From Echria macrotheca (taxonomy: Eukaryota > Ascomycota > Sordariomycetes > Sordariales > Schizotheciaceae): a stretch of 64,000 nucleotides of DNA. Made by a program: the position numbers and the translations under genes. Each line of letters opens with the position of its first letter. The first letter of the stretch is position 1. The stretch covers positions 4,099,027 through 4,163,026 of the forward strand of contig MU839827.1 of NCBI GenBank assembly GCA_030411725.1, read 5' to 3'. This document shows positions 48,031 through 58,805 of the stretch, piece by piece. The notes below the pieces were generated by a model. The model saw nothing but the letters and a program-made list of their open reading frames with translations, was not told the origin of the DNA and ran no database searches.

Positions 48031-50369
48031 TGTCCCGACCAAGTCTGCGAAATACGATCGAGCGGGGTGTCTATGGGATCGTCCAGAAGCTCGAGGAGGA
48101 CAACGAGGACGGCGAGAAACGCCGCAAGATGACGGTGGCGGAGGTGTACGCTGCGATCAAGGGGTCTAATTCCTCGCTGGCACGATTGAAGAAGAAGCCT
48201 TTGGAGGATGCTATTGAGAGGGTTCTGGATGTGAGGAGGGCGGAGGAACGGGAGAATGAGGAAGAGGATGAGGATGCGGTTATTGAGGAGAGGGTTGCGA
48301 GGGAGGAGAGGGAGAGGGAGAGGGAGAGAGATGCGGGGGAGTTGTTGAATCGGCAGATTGCTAAGGGGTGGGGGCTCATGAAGAAGAAGAGCAAGGCGGA
48401 GGAGCGGGAGCCGGGGCCGGATGCGGATGGGGATACGGTTATGGGACAGGCTGGGACTCAGGCTGGGACTCAGGCTGGGTCTGTGGAGGTGCGGTCTTCT
48501 GGGAATAGGCAGGCGAATGGCGAGGCGAGGCCGAAGAAGCGCAAGATGATTTCGACGACGACGACGACGGTCGACAGGACGCCATCGACGGGCGTGTCGA
48601 TCCGCGATGTGGCGGGGATGGATGCCGCGCTGAGACGATTACTGGACGAGGTGTGGGTGCCTCTGTGCGGCGGGTCGGCGTGCGAGAATATCAACTTCCG
48701 GTACGACAACTGCGTGCTGCTCCACGGCCCATCGGGGTGCGGCAAGACGATGCTCGCGAACGCGGTGGCCGGCAGCGTCGGCGTCTCGTTCATCCCGATC
48801 CAGGCGACGACGCTGGTGAGCGGCACGTCGGGCGAGTCGGAGAAGAACATCCGGGACGTTTTTGAGGAAGCCGTCCGGCTCGCGCCGTGTCTGCTGTTCA
48901 TCGACGAGATCGACGCCATCGCCGGCAAGCGCGACAGCGCCAACAAGGGCATGGAGACGCGCATCGTGTCGGAGATGATGGCGGGCATGGACCGCATCCG
49001 GGCCGACTGCCCGCCCGGCCGGAACGTGGTGGTGCTGGCGGCCACGAACAGGCCCGAGTCGCTCGACCACTCGATCCGCCGCCGGTTCTCGGCCGAGATC
49101 GACATCGGAATGCCGGGCGAGGCGGCGCGCGAGCAGATCCTGCGGTCGATGCTGCGCGACACCAAGGTGGATGCCGATGTCGATTTTCGTGAGCTGGCCA
49201 AGCTGACGCCCGGGTTTGTCGGCGGCGACCTGAGGGATGTCGTCAAGGCCGCCGTCGTCAAGAGTCTCCGGGCGGGCGTCGACGAGATCCTCGCGCGCGC
49301 CGCCGACCTGCGCGACCCGGGCGAGCTGGACGGGCTGTCAGAGGTCCAGCGCGAGTGGTTACTCCTCGAAGACTTCCGCAAAGCCTCGTGGGGCCAGCGG
49401 CCCGTCGCGGCGCGCCACTTCCGCGCCGCCATCGCCAGCGTCCAGCCCGCGTCGCGGAGAGAAGGCTTCAGCACGATACCCGACACGACGTGGGCCGACG
49501 TCGGGGCCATGAACGACGTCCGTCTCAAGTTGGAGAATGCCATCATCGGCCCGATCAGCAAGCCCGAGTGGTTCAAGAAGGTCGGCATCACCGCCGCCGC
49601 GGGCATTCTCCTCTGGGGCCCGCCCGGCTGCGGCAAGACGCTGGTGGCCAAGGCCGTGGCCAACGAGTCCAAGGCGAATTTTATCTCGATAAAGGGACCA
49701 GAGCTGCTGAGCAAGTACGTCGGCGACTCGGAGCGGGCCGTGCGCCAGCTCTTCGCGCGGGCCAAGTCGTCGGCGCCGTGTATTTTGTTCTTTGACGAGA
49801 TGGACGCGCTCGCGCCGCGCCGCGACAGCGACGCGGCCAGCGGGAATGCCGGCGCGCGTGTCGTGAATGCGCTCCTTACTGAACTAGACGGCGTCGGCGA
49901 CCGCACGGGCATCTATGTTATCGGCGCGACGAACCGGCCTGATATCATTGACGAGGCGATTCGGAGGCCGGGGAGGTTGGGCACGAGTATCTATATCGGG
50001 CTGCCGTCGCGGGATGAGAGGGTTGAGATTTTGAGGACGTTGTATAGGAGGAAGATCGCGGCGGCGACGGGTAAGACGGGGAAAGAAACTTTTGGGGAGG
50101 AGGAGGAGGAGAACGGCATGGACGCGCTGCTGGAACGGGTCGCGCGTGATAAGCGGTGCGACGGGTTCTCGGGTGCGGATCTGGGGAATCTGATGCAGGC
50201 GGCTGGGTATGCTTGTCTCAACCGGACGCATGATAGCTGGGCTGGTGGGACGGATGCCGAAGGAGAGGAAGCGAAAGATCCGGTTATCACGATGGAGGAT
50301 TGGGAGGTTGCGCTGGGCGAGGTCAGGCCGAGTGTCAAGGATGCGAGCATGTATGATGAGATTGCTTGA
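48030..50369 (+). CDS. RIX7: RIX7/NVL-type AAA ATPase for 60S ribosome assembly
   Basis: A single exon of 779 residues. An N-terminal helical domain (about 1-65) resembles the nucleolin-binding domain of NVL/Rix7. A charged Glu/Arg linker with a QAGTQAGTQAGS repeat and a basic KKRK signal follows. Two AAA modules come next: D1 with Walker A GPSGCGKT (233-240), Walker B LLFIDEID and ATNRPESLD; D2 with Walker A GPPGCGKT (530-537), Walker B ILFFDEMD and ATNRPDIID ending in RPGR. The order and length fit Rix7, the nuclear ATPase that strips factors from pre-60S particles, and not Cdc48, which lacks this N-terminus. A 480-codon frame on the opposite strand is a GC-driven shadow. The leader carries the poly-C/poly-A run. 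Confidence 0.95.
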   Translation: MSRPSLRNTIERGVYGIVQKLEEDNEDGEKRRKMTVAEVYAAIKGSNSSLARLKKKPLEDAIERVLDVRRAEERENEEEDEDAVIEERVAREERERERERDAGELLNRQIAKGWGLMKKKSKAEEREPGPDADGDTVMGQAGTQAGTQAGSVEVRSSGNRQANGEARPKKRKMISTTTTTVDRTPSTGVSIRDVAGMDAALRRLLDEVWVPLCGGSACENINFRYDNCVLLHGPSGCGKTMLANAVAGSVGVSFIPIQATTLVSGTSGESEKNIRDVFEEAVRLAPCLLFIDEIDAIAGKRDSANKGMETRIVSEMMAGMDRIRADCPPGRNVVVLAATNRPESLDHSIRRRFSAEIDIGMPGEAAREQILRSMLRDTKVDADVDFRELAKLTPGFVGGDLRDVVKAAVVKSLRAGVDEILARAADLRDPGELDGLSEVQREWLLLEDFRKASWGQRPVAARHFRAAIASVQPASRREGFSTIPDTTWADVGAMNDVRLKLENAIIGPISKPEWFKKVGITAAAGILLWGPPGCGKTLVAKAVANESKANFISIKGPELLSKYVGDSERAVRQLFARAKSSAPCILFFDEMDALAPRRDSDAASGNAGARVVNALLTELDGVGDRTGIYVIGATNRPDIIDEAIRRPGRLGTSIYIGLPSRDERVEILRTLYRRKIAAATGKTGKETFGEEEEENGMDALLERVARDKRCDGFSGADLGNLMQAAGYACLNRTHDSWAGGTDAEGEEAKDPVITMEDWEVALGEVRPSVKDASMYDEIA

Positions 50370-51095
50370 TTCTTTTTTTCATTCTTTTGCCTGGGGGATT
50401 TTTTGTTTCCCAAGGAGGGTCGTCCATGGCCGGGAGGAGGGAGTTGGAGCCTCTGCTCGGTCGGGTCTGGTGGATGGGGTTTCGGGGAGAGGGTTATACA
50501 GCGCGCAAACGTGAAGTTTGAGATTTCCGGTCTGGAAGGGTGTCGGGGCCAGGCAAGACATATCCCGGAGTTCGTCGAGCATGGGACCTGTGTGAGTACA
50601 GGAGCTTATTAGACAGGAGTTTACTCTAGACATGGCTGGCATCACGAATGGTTAGTCTAATAGCTCGTAGATCCGGCCCCTAATAAGAGGGATTGACATG
50701 CATCCATAAATAAGCACTCAAAAGTCAACTGCGGACACGGTACCCGGGCTTGATCAGAAAAATGAGAGAGAAGAGAGAAGAATTATACCAGTCGCCGAGC
50801 CACGTGGTGTCTAGGTTTGGTCTATGATACAAGGACGTAGTTTGTTGTCGTTTGCGCCGGCCGGGCCGCCTCCCGTTCTAATGCAATTCAACCCCCAATC
50901 ATCATCACACATCTCCCCCCTAGTAATACACACAACACAGCAGTCACAACGCCTCCCAACTACCACGCTCCCATATCATTCCGTTCCCATTTTACCCACC
51001 CCCGCGCAGGTGGGTGGGTCCCTTGAAATATGTGTGGTGCCTGGTGTCATGGTTTTTATTTCGTTTCCGTATCTAGAAGAAGGGGACGAGAATAT
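50370..51095. other. 3' intergenic region between convergent RIX7 and cytochrome c genes
   Basis: 726 bases, no supported gene. It should hold both 3' UTRs. Confidence 0.5.
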
Positions 51096-51900
51096 TTATT
51101 TCGTAGCCTCCTTGAGGTAGCTGTTTTTTTGTCTCCGTCAGTACCAGATGAGACAGAAAAGAGAAGAGAAAAACATACGTAATCAGATCATTCCGATCCT
51201 TGTCCTTCTTGAGCCCGCCAAACGCCATCTTGGTGCCGGGGATGTACTTCTTGGGGTTCTCGAGGTACTCAAAGAGCGTGTTCTCGTTCCACTCGATGCC
51301 CTTTTGCTTGTTGGCGTCCGTGTACGCGAAGCCCTCGACCGAGCCCGTGTGGCGGCCAAAGAGGCCGTGCAGGGCCGGGCCGATCTTGTTGCCGCCGCCG
51401 GCCTCGAGAGTGTGGCACTGCGCGCAGCGCGTCTTGAAGAGGTTGGCTCCCTTCTTGGAATCGCCTTTTTATTTTGTCAGCATCCATTCACTGAAATCAT
51501 ATAGTTTCGGTATGGTGTTTTGGGCGGGTGGTTCGGAGTGTGCTCAGTAAGGTGAAAATGCCGCAGGGTAGGTAGCCAAGGTTTTTTTGGCCTCGGACCA
51601 GCAGCGGTTTCGCGATGCGTCAGGCCATATGAAATCTCCCAACTCGCTGAAACTCGACTTCTAGCCCGGATGGCCATCGCAAAAGTTGACGAGAACAAAA
51701 AAAGAAGCAAGCGCCATCGTGCGAACCGCGTGTCGGGACCCAATGGCTTGTCGGGGTGCTGCTATGCTCGGGGGGTGTTGCGATTGCATCATGCGTTTTG
51801 GTAGGTACCAAAGCTGCAATTTTTTTTTTTTCGCGATGCGATGCGCGCGATGCGGATGACGTGGGAAACGGGAAAATGACGTACCGGCCTTGAAACCCAT
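51096..51900 (-). CDS. cyc-1: Cytochrome c
   Basis: Three exons (51900-51885, 51464-51179, 51120-51096) give 108 residues, the normal fungal length. The first coding exon is only 16 nt (MGFKA plus one base), followed by a 420-nt intron, long for this window, and then a 58-nt intron. The haem-binding CAQCH motif, GPALHGLFGR, YTDANKQKGI, NPKKYIPGTKMAFGGLKK and the final TYLKEATK are all present, with the axial Met in the KMAF segment. It carries electrons from complex III to complex IV in the intermembrane space. The spliced start reads GFKAGGDSKKG, one Gly more than I remember in Neurospora, so the acceptor at 51465-51466 deserves a check. Symbol follows Neurospora usage. Confidence 0.96.
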
Positions 51901-52627
51901 CTTGACGGAAGGAAGAAGGTTTTGGTATTAGGTATTCTAAAGAAAGTCTGTGGACGGAGACTGTGGTGTGGTGATGTCGAGGAAGGAGAAGTTGAAGGTG
52001 ATGAGGAAGGGGAGGAAAGAAAAACTTGGAAATTGTTGGCCCGAAAAAAAAAATCAAAAAGGAGGATACCGGTACGACGATTTTGTACCGTTTGGGTAGT
52101 TTACCGAAGAGCCGGAATTATTTTATTTTCTTTCGGGCGACTGCAAGTGACACACTGAACAGCCTCACGCGCTGCCGCCTCTGCGATGGCGCGTGCCAAG
52201 AAAATAAGAAAATCACTCGGCTGGCTTCCAGCCTCTCCACCAGATGGAGCCTGGAGGGGCGTCGGCTGCAGCCAATGAACCGACAGGAAATGGTCAGGTA
52301 TGACCGACAGATACGGGCGAAATCGGAATTGGCCCTTGCATTTTGGGGGAATTTGTTCCGGAGCTGTTCCGTCGCACCAGCCACGCCAAGCACGGGCCGA
52401 CGGGTCACTAGCCACACACGGGCACAGCTCCCGATCTGCGATTTGCGATTGACGATTTTCGGAGCAACCGGACGGGGTAACCACGGGATTTGACGACGCG
52501 ACGACGTCCACGACCAAAAAAAAAACCCCCCGACGAAATACACCCGGATTCCGACAATCCCGGTCGAATTGAATCTACGACAACAAAAAGTAACAATCTC
52601 AGGAGGAGAAGAAGCAGAAAAGTCAAA
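51901..52627. promoter_or_regulatory. Bidirectional promoter region with CCAAT motifs
   Basis: 727 bases between the divergent cytochrome c gene and a mitochondrial-type protein gene. CCAAT occurs on the plus strand at 52272-52276 and on the minus strand at 52328-52332. The CCAAT-binding HAP complex is a known activator of respiratory genes, so shared control of the two neighbours is plausible but inferred. Confidence 0.45.
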
Positions 52628-53430
52628 ATGGCGACCAGAACACCAACAATACCAAAATTCCTCCTCCCCCAAACCGGTCGAATCTGGCGAACCAGACGAA
52701 GCCCCTCGACCAAGCGCTTCGCATCCTCATCACCGCCCCAAAAACCGCCGGTACTAGAAAAGCCAGAACGCTTCAACCCCCCCTCCCACGGCGCCCGCCT
52801 CCCCCGGTCTTCCTCGATGCCCAAGCACTACGGCGGCCAGCTCTCCAAGGAAGAAGCCATCGCCCAGATCAAGCGCGAATACCCGGGGCTGATGGCTCCC
52901 GGCGGTACACTAGCGTACCGCATAATCTACAGCAAATGGATCCATCTGACCATAACCATTGTCTGTGTCCTCCCCCTCCCCCTTTACTCTTCATTCTCAT
53001 GTGTGTAAGAAACTAACAAGCTTAAAAAAAGGGCACCCTAACAACCCTCGCCATCTGGACATGGACGCTCAACCTCCAGCGCAACTCGCCCTACGCCGAC
53101 ATGCTCCCCTCGTCCTCGGATCTCCTCTGGCACCCGATCCGGTCGACGCGCGCCTTCATCGAAGTCCTGCGGCTAGACGAGCTGCACAACTCGGCCATCG
53201 TCGCGGAGAAGAGGGCGCGCCGCGTCGACGACGTGGCCAAGCGGACGCAGTACCGCAAGGCGCACGGGTTGAGCGAGGAGCAGGGGCTCGAGAGCATCTT
53301 TGGGCTGGGTAAGGCCAAGGAGGAAGATGCTGCCGAGGAAGTAAAAGAAAAAGAGGCAAGACCGGTCAAGGTGTCTGATGTCGAGGGGCCGGTGACCGAG
53401 CCGAGGAAGAAGTTCTTGGGTATCATTTGA
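52628..53430 (+). CDS. Predicted mitochondrial membrane protein, uncharacterised fungal family
   Basis: Two exons (52628-52960, 53032-53430) give 243 residues; the intron has donor GTCTGT and branch ACTAAC, phase 0. The N-terminus (MATRTPTIPKFLLPQTGRIW) is basic and Ser/Arg-rich without acidic residues, like a mitochondrial presequence. A conserved-looking block (HYGGQLSKEEAIAQIKREYP) precedes one hydrophobic span at about 105-125, read across the splice junction. A charged helical tail follows. I believe it belongs to a fungal DUF family (DUF5321-like), with moderate confidence. The divergent pairing with cytochrome c fits a mitochondrial role. Confidence 0.85.
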
Positions 53431-53547
53431 TTCCATCACACAAATGTGTACAACTAGCCATGTACAATACAACAGAAAAAAACCTGTCGAGTTCCAATTC
53501 AGGAAAGCCTCTCTGACCATGTGAAATTGAATTACACACAAGACGAC

Positions 53548-54668
53548 TTATCCCAAATCAACTCCATCCAGCGCATCAAGTACCTCATCCGCCACCCCAC
53601 CGGCCTCCAACGTCTTTTGCACCAGCGCCGCCATAACCACCGGCTTCGCCCCGCCCCTAGGCGCCCTCCACACGCCCTCGACCGCCTCGGGCTCGACCGG
53701 CCTCGGCCCGGTCTGTTTCTGCCGGCCGCCGGCACCATACGCCGCGTTGACGGCATTCGGTACACCAGGCGGCGTCAGCCGCGACGGCGGATCGACGGTA
53801 CGCACAGCAACGAGCTTCAACCTCCTCCCCCTTTTTTGCTTCTCGCTATCAGGCTTTGATTCCTCGCCAACGGACACGGCCAACGTGACATCCGCCACGG
53901 CGAGCTCCTCCTTGGACGGATCGAAGATGATATTCTTCCCCACCGCCATGACGAGCAGCGTCACCGGCGGTCTTCTTGTCCTCTTCTCGCCGCGCGGGTA
54001 CAGATACGTCGCGGCGGCCCAGTCGTCGTCGAAGAACGGGTCCTCGTCGCCTTCTGACTTAAGTCTGGGGAGGCGCGTCGCCAGGAGGGCGAGGTGTGTT
54101 GTCAGGGATAGCAAGGGAAGCGGGTATGACAGCGGCGGGGAGATTAGAAGGATCTATCACACATATCATCATCAGTAAACCATAAGATAGGGATAAAGGA
54201 GAGGAGGGGACAAACATCAAGATACAACTTCCAATGAAACCGCCCATTAATCCTCAACCGCCCAACCAACCCCCCATCCGCGACCACCGCCTCGGAAAGC
54301 ATAGCCGCAAGGAACGCAGTCCCCGAATCGTCATCCCGGACACCGGGGATCTCGACGCTCATCTCGACCCAGTCACTCCCATTCCCATTCCCATTCCCAC
54401 TTCCTCCTTCACCCTCCTCATCCCCCTCCTCTTCCTGTCGTCCAGTCGCTTCCACCTCGGCCTTGACACCGACGATCGCCTCGGTCCCGTCGGCAAAACA
54501 GATGCGCGCGCTGCCGTTGGTGCCCGGGAGAATCCCCGTCTCGGCGACGAGCGGGCGGAACTGTGTGGCGGTGCGGCCGTCGGGTCGGATTGGTGGTGTT
54601 TGGGAGAGGGAGGAGTGGAGGTAGGCTAGTTCGGCGGGGGAGAGGAGGACGTGCTGTGTTGATGCCAT
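53548..54668 (-). CDS. RRP42: Exosome complex component RRP42
   Basis: Two exons (54668-54216, 54153-53548) with a 62-nt intron (donor GTTTGT, phase 0) give 352 residues. The RNase PH-type fold is recognisable: LSPAELAYLHSSL, then PIRPDGRTATQFRPLVAETG, GSARICFADGTEAIVGVKAE, and after an acidic/Gly-Asn insert WVEMSVEIPGV, followed by a second half with WAAATYLYPRG and VTLLVMAVGKNIIFDPSKEE. This order fits Rrp42/EXOSC7, a catalytically inactive ring subunit of the RNA exosome in nucleus and cytoplasm. Inserts rich in Gly/Asn and Lys/Arg make it longer than the yeast protein. Convergent with the gene at 52628, with only 117 bases between. Confidence 0.9.
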
Positions 54669-55148
54669 TTTCCCTTTTTTTTCCGTTTTTCTTTTTCTTC
54701 TCGGGTACTGGGTGTTGTTCCTTTTATTATTCGTTTTTGGTTGACGACCGCGTTAGTCGAGAAAGGAGGATTGCAGTGGTGGTAAATCTTCTGCGTTCCC
54801 CTTTGGCGTGGTTGTTTGAATGGGGAATCCTTTTTTTGCGGTCCTGACACAAAAAAAAGTCGGAGGGGTTGAATGCAAAGAGTGTGGGGTGAGGCTGGAA
54901 GCTCCCGCAAACTTGCAGGGGTAGCTTTGCAGTGTGGGCCTCACTCTCTAAACACACCCCGGGGTCGTCCCCATATGTTTATATACCCCTTTTACCAGCC
55001 ATCACCATCACCATCATGCTCATCAAACTACCAAAACTGTCATTGTGCTCGGTATTCTACATACATCCATGGCTTCATAGCCCAGTGACTTCGCTTTACA
55101 AGCACATGTCTCCAATGAACCAATACATCCGCTGAGTCTGCTCAGACA
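54669..55148. other. Spacer between the PARP-E2 gene and RRP42
   Basis: 480 bases with the RRP42 promoter and the PARP-E2 3' UTR, both on the minus strand. The RRP42 leader is A-rich. No other feature. Confidence 0.5.
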
Positions 55149-58100
55149 TCAGTGAAGTCCTCTCGCCGTCGCCTCAAAATCTTGAGGAATGCTCCATCCA
55201 TGTAACTGAGCAAATCTTCGGTACGCATCAATTGCTTCTCCCAAGCCATAGTCTTCATTGTCTGCGAACCCACGCACGCTCGCCTCCAGCCGAGCCGGTC
55301 GCGGATCCACGCTGCTGATGGCCATCCGGACCTGCAGCAGCACACTCTCCATGTTATTCGCCACAGACCACCCAGTGCCGGTCAGAAGCTCCATGCAAAT
55401 GGCCCCTCCGATGGTGACATGGCCGCCTCCACCTTCCGAAAAGGGCAGGAAGCGAGGCCGTACAACCCGCACAAACGGCGGCGACATCGGGTAGTTCTCG
55501 CCGAAGCGGACTTCCAGCACAATGGACCGTATTCCCAAGTTTTTCATGTCCCGGGCCAGAGGTAGTTCGGCGTCGAAGCTGTGGAGCTCAACAATCCATT
55601 GAAACATGTTGCTGATGTTTTCCACGTCCATGTACCAGCCGAGTTCGTGCAGCGGTGTCCGATCTTGTGCCTCCTGCATCCTTTTGATCTCTACTGTTAG
55701 AGTCTTGGTAGCCACCGGATTTCTGAACGAGGGTTGTGCTAGCCGGGGAAGCGTTGATAATTCTAGAGTGCCCGGCTGAAAGTCTGTCAGCGTGGACAGT
55801 CCCGGGTTTCCTTTGCTGCGGGCCGTTAGCAAGGTCCATCATCAGCCTAACAATAAATACCTTGAGTTCTCTGAGCTGTATGGTCTTGGATCATCCGGGT
55901 ACAGATACTTCAGCTCTTCGTCCTCGTCGCCGCTGTCATCTTGCATGGCAAGCAGCGATCGTTTGATACCAGATGCCGATGCCGCTCCCATGGCAGACAA
56001 GACGCGTCTCGGAATGGCTGATATGGGTATGTCCAACGTAAAACCCATCGGCCCAAGTATCTTATGGCCGAATACCTGTGTATGATACACTGTAGATGGG
56101 CCCTGGCTCCTCGCAACGTGGCCAACGCTTGTCGCCAGGCCCGGTGGTGCGCTTCCTTGGCCGGCCAAGGCAAATAAATAACGGCACTGATGCCAGTCTG
56201 GCTGCGCCACGACCAAATGCGGATACCTCGACTGGAACTGCTCCGGTGCGTTGATAATCTCGTTCAAACTCTGTCCCAGAGATCAGTATAAAAGATATAA
56301 AAGCGAAAGCTGTAGGTCGCCTACCATGCAGGACTGCACATCGAGGATTGAGTTAGGCCATGTAGAGACGCGCCGCCACCGATGATCTGCGTAGTCGTTG
56401 CTCGTCCCGTAATTATGGCTAAAGTATACACCTATGGTAGATTGGATTAGCTATTTGCCTCTTTAGGGGGGGAACGACCCATGTCTTGGTTCCAGGATCT
56501 CTGCACCCCCGAGATAGCCAAAATATGACCAAAGAAGGGAATGATCGTATCCAACCTGACACTTACCATCGCCATATGCACGGCCGTGGACTACTTCTTT
56601 AAAGTCGAGACCGTTACGGATGATGCTGTGCCAGTTGTACAGCCGACTCCCGTGCCATGCGAACATGGTGGGGTTGGCCTCAAAGTCCTCCAGCTTTTTT
56701 CCGTATTTATCTGCCGCTACCGCCTGGAGCGCTCTGTTGAAGCGCATCTCTCTGTCCGGGGAGCCCTGGGTAAAGCGGAACTGGAACCAACCTGGCATTC
56801 CGGGAATCCACTGGCTCTCTGTATCGACTTCTTGCGCTTCCTCGTCAACCTGGACAATATAGGACCGGTTCGACAACACAATCCACTGAAGAAGCATGGC
56901 AGCTGCTGCTGAAACACCCTCCACATCGCGGACCATACGCCGAGGGTTGCTTTCCAGGAAGTCGCGGATCTTCATGATAGGTGGCAGCGTGTTCAGAATG
57001 TGACGCATAGCGGCTCCCTTGTCGTGGTGATCCAGCGAGTCGAAGTCAACTGCGTAAGGAAATATCTGTACCACGCAGTTAGCCGGCACCGTGTCTTTGT
57101 AGGGACTGCCCGCTTCAAAGATCTTGTCTATGGTTATGACCAAGTATTGGTCTAGCTTGACGTGTGAGATAACGGCATGACACGGTTGATCCTTGTCGGG
57201 TATGCGGAATGCAATCCATTTCCCGAGAATGAAGTTGGCGGCCATAGTCGGAGAAGTGTCAAAGATCACGAGTTTGTCCACGGTCAGTCTGCCTTGCAAC
57301 ACGCTCGCGGTGGCGGAGAAATTCGGAACATGGAGCCGAAGTCCTTCCGGCAGAGTACGGATCGGAAGACTGCCTCCTTGCTCGGGATCGAGCGCGGCAT
57401 AGCATAAGCTGACGAGCAGATCAACAACCCGAGGCTGTGTGATGATCTCATGTTCGACGCTGCTGCCAAGTCCCATGTCCAGAAACTGGAATAGGCACAG
57501 GGGATCCGAGCAGACATATGGCCGCAGAGCCTGGAACTCTTTCTCGACTCTTCTGTGGCATGTCAAACAGTAGTCCGTACATCTCATAAAATGCCGGACT
57601 GCAAGTTGCATTGCCAGCAAGGGAAGGCTGAGGCTATCTGGGGATTTGAAACCCGCGAGGTGGTCGCGGGACAGGATATGGCCATCTTCCATCTCAGCCG
57701 CCGACTCAACACCCGAGTTCTTGGACTTTCCTTCGTTGGTGTAGTTTTCGCCGAGTCTAATCCTGCCCTGGAGTGCCTCGTTGGCATCTTCCCATGAGCT
57801 GCCAGCTTGGAAGCGGATCTTGAGCAATGAGACGAAGCTCTCGTTCAGGAACTGGCTGAGTGAATTAGACACAAAGAGGTCCCAAAACTCATGCATCTCT
57901 TGCTCTTGCTGCTTATCCTTCAATAGCTTTCCTTTTTCGTCACCCTTTCGGTCATTCAAACCCTTGACTATGCTGAAGGCCTCGCAAGCCTCGGCGATGG
58001 ATGGTTTGTATCTTCTGCACTTCCCAACTCGAAAAACGAGCCTGGAGTTGACGGCAGGCTCTCTCATTACAGCATCGAATGGCTTGTATCCGTTGTTGAA

Positions 58101-58805
58101 GCTCATGAGAAGAACAAAGTAATCGTCTGGATCCACGTACCAGGCCTTCATAGCTTCCTCTGGAAGGCCCAGTTTGCGAATCCGTATCGAGGCCGATATC
58201 ATGGGTAGACCCCCTGGGTTTTCGATATCCTGGAGAGTGCCGACCCTGAAGCCAGCTTCTCTGACAGCGCGAAGGTCGCGCCGCAGCCGATCTCTCAGGC
58301 CGGCCTTGTGTTGTGGGCTTCCCAAACCGGCAAAGAGTCCTCGATAATTGTCGGTGTGGTAGTCAAGATAAAAGACCTCGTCATCATCTTGTCCATACTC
58401 GGTCTCGTCGTCGCTCTCGTCCTCTTCGTGCTCGGTTTCGCCGGTCGCTTTGGTGCCTCCAGTCGACTTTGAAAACGAATCACGGAGTGCATTAGACAGA
58501 TTGATGGCCAGTTCAGAGAAGCGTAGGCCAAAGAGAAAGTTCTGGACTGACCCTACGGCTTCGCTGACGGGCTCAAGAGGGTCGTCGCCTTCAGCTGAGA
58601 CTGCGAATATATTCCCATCTGGATACTCCCCAACATCTTGGCACACAACCCGGAGGACAATGTCGCGCGGGGCGTAGTTGAGAGAATATGTTATGAGAAT
58701 ATTGCTATCGGACTCGTTTCTGATTGACTTGATTCCGGTACGGCCGTTTGCCGTGAGCCTTTGGGCTGCCGCTTCGACATCCGATTTCAACTTTGCTAAA
58801 CCCAT
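55149..58805 (-). CDS. PARP-like ADP-ribosyltransferase fused to an E2 ubiquitin-conjugating domain
   Basis: Four exons (58805-56567, 56431-56325, 56270-55861, 55815-55149) join with phases 1, 0 and 2 to 1140 residues. The N-terminus (about 1-110) looks RWD/UBC-like. A Cys cluster near residues 450-480 (CLTCHRR and VCSDPLC) resembles the zinc-binding segment of PARP6/PARP8. The PARP-type catalytic region follows: FAWHGSRLYNWH with H718, then GVYFSHNYGTSNDY with Y760, read across intron 1. I do not see the third catalytic Glu in its usual place, so mono-ADP-ribosylation is more likely than polymer formation. Residues about 958-1140 form a UBE2Q-like E2 domain with active-site Cys about 1059 in GGAICMELLTGTGWS. 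PARP-UBC fusions are known in filamentous fungi; the role is unclear, possibly ADP-ribosylation coupled to ubiquitin. The start is the first ATG in frame; the frame is open about 240 bases further upstream without an ATG. Confidence 0.92.

Noticed and set aside
47631..48132. Proline- or glycine-run frames across the gap
   Set aside because: Caused by poly-G/poly-C homopolymers and N bases.
48470..49912. 480-codon open frame antisense to RIX7
   Set aside because: It is the reverse of a GC-rich AAA-ATPase gene with clear motifs; its Arg/Ser/Ala composition is a shadow of that codon use.
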